A stretch of 64,000 nt of DNA from Bog-473 sp963751335 (GTDB lineage Bacteria; Actinomycetota; Acidimicrobiia; Acidimicrobiales; RAAP-2): the NCBI GenBank assembly GCA_963751335.1, contig CAVVUB010000008.1, positions 62,001 to 126,000 on the forward strand, in the 5' to 3' direction. Positions 59,389 through 64,000 of the stretch are shown piece by piece. The notes below the pieces were generated by a model, which did not search any database, had not been told where the DNA came from, and worked only from the letters and a program-made list of their open reading frames with translations. The position numbers were made by a program, and so were the translations under genes. Within the stretch, counting starts at the first letter, position 1; every line of letters starts with the position of its first letter.

Positions 59389-60600
59389 ATGCACGACATG
59401 ACCGCTCTGGCCCCCTCCGAGGTGGACTTGGATCCCCGCCGCAGCCCTGCCGACGTGGAGATCGTCGTCCCCGTCTACAACGAAGCGCCACAACTGGCCG
59501 AACGCATCATTGCCCTGCGCACCTTCCTCGACGAGTCATTCCCGTTCCGATCCCTCGTCACCATCGTCGACAACGCCAGCACCGACAACACCTATGCGGT
59601 GGCCACCGCCCTGAGTGACTCCATGTCGGGCGTGGCGGCCCTGCATCTGGACCGGAAGGGCCGGGGCTTCGCCCTGCGCGAGGCATGGTCGACGAGTAGC
59701 GCCCCTGTCGTCGCCTACATGGACGTTGACCTGTCGACGTCGCTCGAGGCGTTGCTGCCGCTCGTGGCGCCCTTGCTGTCCGGCCACCGCGACGTGGCCA
59801 TCGGTTCGCGTCTGGCCCGCGGCGCCCGTGTGGTGCGCGGCCCCAAACGCGAGCTCATCTCGCGCACGTACAACTTCATCCTCCGCATGACACTGCGCGG
59901 TCGTTTCAGTGACGCCCAGTGCGGCTTCAAGGCTCTGCGGCGAGATGCGGCCGAGCGCATCCTGCCGCTCGTCGAGGACAACCAGTGGTTCTTCGACACG
60001 GAGCTTCTGGTCATGGCGGAGCGGCTCGGTCTGCGTATCGGAGAGGTCCCGGTGGACTGGGTGGACGATCCTGACTCGCGTGTCCACATCGCGTCAACGG
60101 CCACCGACGATCTGCGCGGCATCTGGCGCATGCTCGTGCGCCGTCCCAAGGGGCTGCCGCGCGCGACGGTGCGCGAAGTCACGTCCGACCAGTTGCTGCG
60201 CTTCGCCGGCGTCGGGCTGCTGAGCACGCTCGGCTATCTCTTCCTCTTCGTGGCCTGGCGCCCCATCCTCGGTGCGTTCGGGGCCAACGCGGTGGCCATG
60301 GCCCTCGCCACGCTGTTCAACACGGCGGTGCACAAGGAGCTGGCCCGCGGCGCCGACGGACAGGCCCGTCATGCCCGCATGGCGCTCGTCACCGTGCTGC
60401 TCTACATGGTGAGCCTGGCCTTCACCTCCCTCGGCCTCCTCGTGGCCCAGCGGGTCGCACCCTCGGCCCTGCTGGCCGAGGTGGTGGCCCTGACGCTGGC
60501 CAACATGGTCGCCGCCGTGTTCCGTTTCTCGGTGCTGCGGGCCTGGGTCTTCCGACCCCGCACGCGCCGCGCCACCCACTCCTTGGAGGTGTCCTCTTGA
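59389..60600 (+). CDS. GT2 glycosyltransferase with GtrA-like membrane domain
   Basis: 403 residues. VEIVVPVYNEAPQLAERIIA, VTIVDNASTDNTYAVATAL and VVAYMDVDLSTSLEAL (DxD-type) form the polyprenyl-phosphate-type GT2 domain; DAQCGFKALRRDAAERIL follows. From residue 265 four helices of a GtrA-like domain occur (FAGVGLLSTLGYLFLFVAW). Such fusions transfer a sugar to polyprenyl phosphate and flip it. Its stop overlaps the GT39 start, so both act together in cell-envelope glycosylation. Confidence 0.88.
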   Translation: MHDMTALAPSEVDLDPRRSPADVEIVVPVYNEAPQLAERIIALRTFLDESFPFRSLVTIVDNASTDNTYAVATALSDSMSGVAALHLDRKGRGFALREAWSTSSAPVVAYMDVDLSTSLEALLPLVAPLLSGHRDVAIGSRLARGARVVRGPKRELISRTYNFILRMTLRGRFSDAQCGFKALRRDAAERILPLVEDNQWFFDTELLVMAERLGLRIGEVPVDWVDDPDSRVHIASTATDDLRGIWRMLVRRPKGLPRATVREVTSDQLLRFAGVGLLSTLGYLFLFVAWRPILGAFGANAVAMALATLFNTAVHKELARGADGQARHARMALVTVLLYMVSLAFTSLGLLVAQRVAPSALLAEVVALTLANMVAAVFRFSVLRAWVFRPRTRRATHSLEVSS

Positions 60601-62927
60601 CGGACCGCACCCCGCCCCCCGACGCGCCCGTCGGGGTGCTCGACCTGCCTGCGCCGGCGACCCTCCCCACCGACCCCATGGCTCCGGCCCGGCCGGCCGA
60701 TCCCGCCACGGGCTCGCCGGCCACCGGTCCCCACCGAAACGGTCCCGAGGACGGCTCGTCCAACGGACGACCGCCCGGCTCGGTCTGGCCGCCAGGCCCC
60801 CGGCCTGGCCGCGTGCACCGCTTCTTCCGAGGCAAGGAGAGCGACGCACCGTGGGTCCGCCCCGCCCTCCTCGTGCTTCTCGCGGGCACGGCCTTCCTCT
60901 ACCTGTGGGATCTCGGCGCCAGCGGCTGGGCCAACTCCTTCTACGCGGCCGCCGTCCAGGCCGGCACCAAGAGCTGGAAGGCCATGTTCTTCGGCTCGTC
61001 CGACTCGTCGAACTTCATCACGGTCGACAAGCCGCCGGCCTTCCTCTGGCCGATGGAGATCTCGGCCCGAATCTTCGGCTTGAACTCGTGGAGCATGCTC
61101 GTCCCGCAGGCGCTCATGGGCGTCGCCACCGTCGGGCTGGTGTATCTCTCGGTGCGCCGCTGGTTCAGCGCCCAGGCCGCGCTCCTCGGTGGCCTCGTCG
61201 TGGCGCTGACGCCGGTGGCCGCGATGATGTTCCGCTACAACAACCCCGACGCTCTGCTGGCCCTCCTGCTCACCGGGGCCACCTACGCCGCCATGCGCGG
61301 GCTCGAGAAAGCTCAGACCAAGTGGCTCGTGCTGGCCGGCGCACTCGTCGGTTTCGGCTTCATCACCAAGATGTTGCAGGCGTTCCTGATCATCCCCGTG
61401 ATCGCGGTGGTCTATCTGATCGCCGCGCCGACGGGCTGGTGGCGTCGGGTGTGGCAGACCGTCGTCATGGGCCTCTCCGTCGTGGTCGCCGGCGGCTGGT
61501 GGGTGGCGGTGGTCGCATTGACGCCGGCTTCGGATCGTCCCTACGTGGGTGGATCACAGGACAACAGCATCCTCAACCTCATCTTCGGCTACAACGGCTT
61601 CGGACGGCTCACCGGGAGTGAGTCCGGAAGCGTGGGCGGTGGCGGAACCGGCACTGCCATGTGGGGCCCGACCGGCTGGACGCGGCTCTTCAACGCCGAG
61701 TTCGGGAACATGATGTCGTGGCTCGTGCCCGGCGCACTGGTCATGGGCGCCGTGCTCCTCGCCGTCACCATCCGAAATCGTCGCACCGACCGTGAACGCG
61801 CCGCGCTTTTGCTCTGGGGCGGTTCGCTCGTCTGCATCGGGCTCACGTTCTCCATGGCCCAGGGCATCATCCACCCCTACTACGCCGTGGCCCTGGCGGC
61901 CCCTCTCGGCGGGCTGGTCGGCATCGCCACCATGGGCCTGTGGGAGCGCCGACGCACCTGGCCCGGCCGCCTGGGCCTGGCCGCGGCGCTGGCCGCCACT
62001 GTCTGGTGGAGCTCTGTGCTCCTGGGCCGGACGTCGAACTGGTTCCCCTCGCTGCGTCCCTTCGTGTTGATCGCGGGGCTCTTGGGCGTGCTCGCCCTCC
62101 TGTTGCTGCCGTTGCTGCGCTCCGTGCCCAAGCTGGCTGTCGCCATGGTCTCGGTCCTCGGCCTCGGCGCAGCGTTGGCGGCACCCCTGTTCTCGACCGT
62201 GGCGACGGCCAACACGCCGCACAGCGGTGCCATCCCGACGGTCACCCCGTCCGCGTCGGGCGGCTTCGGCGGCCCGGGTCCCGGTGGCGGTTTCCCCGGC
62301 GCTGCCCCGGGCGGCGGCTTCCGGCGTGCCTTCGCCGGTGGCGGCTTTCCCGGTGCCGCGACCGGCGGAGGGTTCCCCGGTGGTGGTTCCGCGAGCGGCG
62401 GTACCGGCAGGTCGGCCAACGGATTCGGTGGGTTCCCCGGCGGGGGGACGAGCCCCTTCGGCGGTCGATCCGGCACGGGCCGTGCCTTCGGTGGCGGCCG
62501 TGCCTTCGGTGGCGCTGCCTTCGGTGGCGGCGCTGCGGGCGGCGGCGGGTTCTTGAACTCGAGCACGTCCAACGCGGCGCTGACCAAGACGCTGCAGGCA
62601 AATGCCAGCCGTTACACCTGGGTCGCGGCCACGGTGAACTCGAACAACGCGGCCGGCTACCAACTGGCCAGTGGCGATCCGGTCATGGCCATCGGCGGCT
62701 TCAACGGCACCGATCCCTCGCCCACGCTGGCCCAGTTCGAGAAGGACGTGTCCGCGGGCAAGATCCACTACTACATCGCCGGTGGCGGCAGGGGTTTCGG
62801 TGGAGGCGGCGGTGCGGCCGGCGGCAGCGACGACGCTTCGGCCATCACCTCGTGGGTGGAATCACACTTCACGGCCAAGACGGTCGGTGGCGTGACCGTC
62901 TACGACCTCACCAGCGGATCGAACTGA
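60597..62927 (+). CDS. GT39/ArnT-like membrane glycosyltransferase with Gly-rich insert
   Basis: 776 residues from a TTG start with GGAGGTG six bases upstream. After a Pro-rich cytoplasmic head the N-terminal helices contain FITVDKPPAFLWPMEISARI (catalytic Asp region of ArnT/PMT enzymes) and FRYNNPDALLALLLTGAT. About twelve membrane helices follow. Residues 550-650 are a Gly/Ala/Phe-rich insert with GGGFPG and GGRAFGG repeats, then an extracytoplasmic domain (YTWVAATVNSNNAAGYQLAS). It transfers a lipid-linked sugar to proteins or envelope polymers. Confidence 0.87.
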   Translation: MTDRTPPPDAPVGVLDLPAPATLPTDPMAPARPADPATGSPATGPHRNGPEDGSSNGRPPGSVWPPGPRPGRVHRFFRGKESDAPWVRPALLVLLAGTAFLYLWDLGASGWANSFYAAAVQAGTKSWKAMFFGSSDSSNFITVDKPPAFLWPMEISARIFGLNSWSMLVPQALMGVATVGLVYLSVRRWFSAQAALLGGLVVALTPVAAMMFRYNNPDALLALLLTGATYAAMRGLEKAQTKWLVLAGALVGFGFITKMLQAFLIIPVIAVVYLIAAPTGWWRRVWQTVVMGLSVVVAGGWWVAVVALTPASDRPYVGGSQDNSILNLIFGYNGFGRLTGSESGSVGGGGTGTAMWGPTGWTRLFNAEFGNMMSWLVPGALVMGAVLLAVTIRNRRTDRERAALLLWGGSLVCIGLTFSMAQGIIHPYYAVALAAPLGGLVGIATMGLWERRRTWPGRLGLAAALAATVWWSSVLLGRTSNWFPSLRPFVLIAGLLGVLALLLLPLLRSVPKLAVAMVSVLGLGAALAAPLFSTVATANTPHSGAIPTVTPSASGGFGGPGPGGGFPGAAPGGGFRRAFAGGGFPGAATGGGFPGGGSASGGTGRSANGFGGFPGGGTSPFGGRSGTGRAFGGGRAFGGAAFGGGAAGGGGFLNSSTSNAALTKTLQANASRYTWVAATVNSNNAAGYQLASGDPVMAIGGFNGTDPSPTLAQFEKDVSAGKIHYYIAGGGRGFGGGGGAAGGSDDASAITSWVESHFTAKTVGGVTVYDLTSGSN

Positions 62928-62982
62928 TCGTCTCGGCGACGGCCGACGGCCCGACACATCTCGGCTCCGCCGCACGCGAGGC

Positions 62983-63510
62983 TCAGGCGAGCAGGCGCCG
63001 GTAGAGCCCGAGGGTCGCCGCGTCGAAGGCGACGAAGCGGACAAGGGTGACGTCGGTGTCCGCCGCGCCGACGGTTGTCACGGCCAGGGCGGCGGCCAGA
63101 TCCGGGGGATAGCCGTAGACACCGGTGGAGATGGCCGGGAAGGCCACGCTCCGCGCCTCCATTTCATCGGCCCGGCTCAGTGCGGCGCGGTAGCAGGAGG
63201 CCAGCGTCTCGGGCTCGCCCGAGGTGCCGCCGTGCCAGACCGGCCCGACGGTGTGGATGATGAATCGTGCCGGCAGGGCGAAGCCGTCGGTGACCACGGC
63301 CTGTCCGGGCGAGCACCCACCGATGGCCCGGCAGGCCGCCTGCAGTTGCGCCGCCCCGGCCGCCCGGTGGATGGCACCGTCCACGCCGCCGCCACCGGCC
63401 AGCCGCGCGTTGGCCGCATTGACGACGGCGTCCACCTGCTCGAGCGTGATGTCGCCCTGGGCTGCCTCGAGTCGCGGTGGCACGTCGGTCAGATCCTTGC
63501 GCACCACCAC
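62983..63510 (-). CDS. Macro-domain protein (YmdB-like O-acetyl-ADP-ribose deacetylase)
   Basis: 175 residues. AQGDITLEQVDAVVNAANAR and LAGGGGVDGAIHRAAGAAQL are the ADP-ribose-binding strands of the MacroD/YmdB type; FPAISTGVYGYPPDLAAALA is the second binding loop. It removes O-acetyl groups or mono-ADP-ribose. The start is uncertain because three GTG codons in a row (63502-63510) begin the frame. Convergent with the GT39 gene. Confidence 0.9.
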   Translation of the reverse strand: MVVRKDLTDVPPRLEAAQGDITLEQVDAVVNAANARLAGGGGVDGAIHRAAGAAQLQAACRAIGGCSPGQAVVTDGFALPARFIIHTVGPVWHGGTSGEPETLASCYRAALSRADEMEARSVAFPAISTGVYGYPPDLAAALAVTTVGAADTDVTLVRFVAFDAATLGLYRRLLA

Positions 63511-63535
63511 ACGCCGCCGCGCCGGGCCACAGGGC

Positions 63536-64000
63536 TCAGCCGGTCGTCGTGGTGGACCCCGGAGCGGTCGCCGGCACCAGCTTGCTGGCCGCCGTTGCGT
63601 GCGCCGGAGCCTTCTGGGCCACCTTCTGGCCCCACTTGGTGAAGGTCACGGTGCCGGCAATGGCCCCCTTGCTCGACGCGGCCGTGGTCTGCTCGATCGG
63701 GAGCGGCGAGCCGCTGGTCGGCACCCACAGCGTCGCGCTGACGGTGTTGCCCGAGTTGTCACTCACCGAGCCGACGACGGCGAAGGCCGATTTGCCGTCG
63801 ATCGTCTTGGTCGCGCCGTAGTGGAAGGGACCGCTCATCTTGAGCTCGCCCGCCACCTGGGAGTCGAGCAGGCCCGCCACCAGCTCGCTGTACTGCGCGC
63901 TGGTGGGATCGAAGGAGATCCACTTGCCGGCGTACTTCTTGGCCGTCGCGGCCGGGAGGCCGATGACGTCCTTGAGGGCCGTGGAATTGGCGTTCACGTA
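63536..64000 (-). CDS. LppX/LprG-like lipoprotein, partial at window end
   Basis: The frame is open to the window edge, so the N-terminus with the probable lipobox is outside. SFDPTSAQYSELVAGLL, FHYGATKTIDGKSAFAVVG and TVSATLWVPTSGSPLPIEQ are the strands of the LolA-like half-barrel of LprG/LppX proteins; the C-terminus is Ala/Pro/Thr-rich. Members bind lipids outside the membrane. Assignment is moderate because the diagnostic start is missing. Confidence 0.6.
   Translation of the reverse strand, partial: YVNANSTALKDVIGLPAATAKKYAGKWISFDPTSAQYSELVAGLLDSQVAGELKMSGPFHYGATKTIDGKSAFAVVGSVSDNSGNTVSATLWVPTSGSPLPIEQTTAASSKGAIAGTVTFTKWGQKVAQKAPAHATAASKLVPATAPGSTTTTG

Noticed and set aside
1..64000. 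CRISPR arrays, rRNA genes or intact insertion sequences
   Set aside because: No regularly spaced repeat array, no rRNA-like stretch and no intact transposase frame was seen in reading the window.

Overview
The window is high-GC DNA with actinobacterial features: a mycothione reductase, a mycothiol-type (TIGR03083-like) isomerase-family protein, an IdeR/DtxR-like iron box beside bfr/bfd, GTG and TTG starts, and an actinobacterial RepSA-type replication initiator. The gene mix (fatty-acid-type catabolism, many VOC, DinB and SDR enzymes) would fit a soil or sediment lineage such as Acidimicrobiia, but that placement is inference. No database search was run.

Layout. 0-8.2 kb: the end of a CoA-transferase gene, a secreted Ig-repeat protein, then a minus-strand run with a VOC protein, a Dyp peroxidase, a methyltransferase and a DoxX-like membrane protein with a Met/His-rich tail. 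8.5-11.7 kb: a KimA-like permease fused to an OB-fold, coupled to a KdpD-like DUF4118 protein. 11.9-13.9 kb: a secreted SurE and the bfr-bfd iron-storage operon behind an iron box. 14.3-17.7 kb: small stress and membrane proteins (DUF4235, DUF6458, CsbD, a 53-aa hydrophobic peptide) around mtr, with DUF6458 and the peptide present twice. 17.7-28.6 kb: accessory genes (DinB, map, ArsR-SRPBCC, VOC, aldo/keto reductase, SDR) mixed with many gene remnants (DinB, XerD-like recombinase, pentapeptide repeat, SDR, carboxymuconolactone decarboxylase).

28.8-30.8 kb holds an unrecognised four-gene locus. Two near-identical proteins of an unknown family, each with a leaderless-type promoter, alternate with two divergent double-CxxC zinc-ribbon proteins. 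32.2-38.5 kb is a catabolic operon whose ACAD, HAD and APH genes are the three domains of animal ACAD10, followed by a quinone-oxidoreductase-type MDR, a TetR regulator and an SDR. A divergent SDR faces it across a probable operator.

About 38.99-53.37 kb is an integrative element in tRNA-Ser(GCT). The right junction has the intact tRNA, a frameshifted tyrosine integrase, Xis, a HUH Rep and iteron-like repeats. The left junction has half a tRNA next to the remnant of an older, related integrase, so two related elements used this site in turn. Cargo includes a RHH antitoxin with a broken Doc toxin, an APH kinase, small detoxification or modification enzymes and a frameshifted asparaginase. No conjugation gene was seen.

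53.5-64 kb looks like core chromosome: rimO, pgsA and cinA (each with one apparent indel), a two-component system, a GT2-GtrA protein, a GT39 protein with a Gly-rich insert, a macro-domain protein and a lipoprotein cut by the window end. Frameshifts in three consecutive housekeeping genes suggest sequencing errors there, so the other broken genes should also be read with that in mind.
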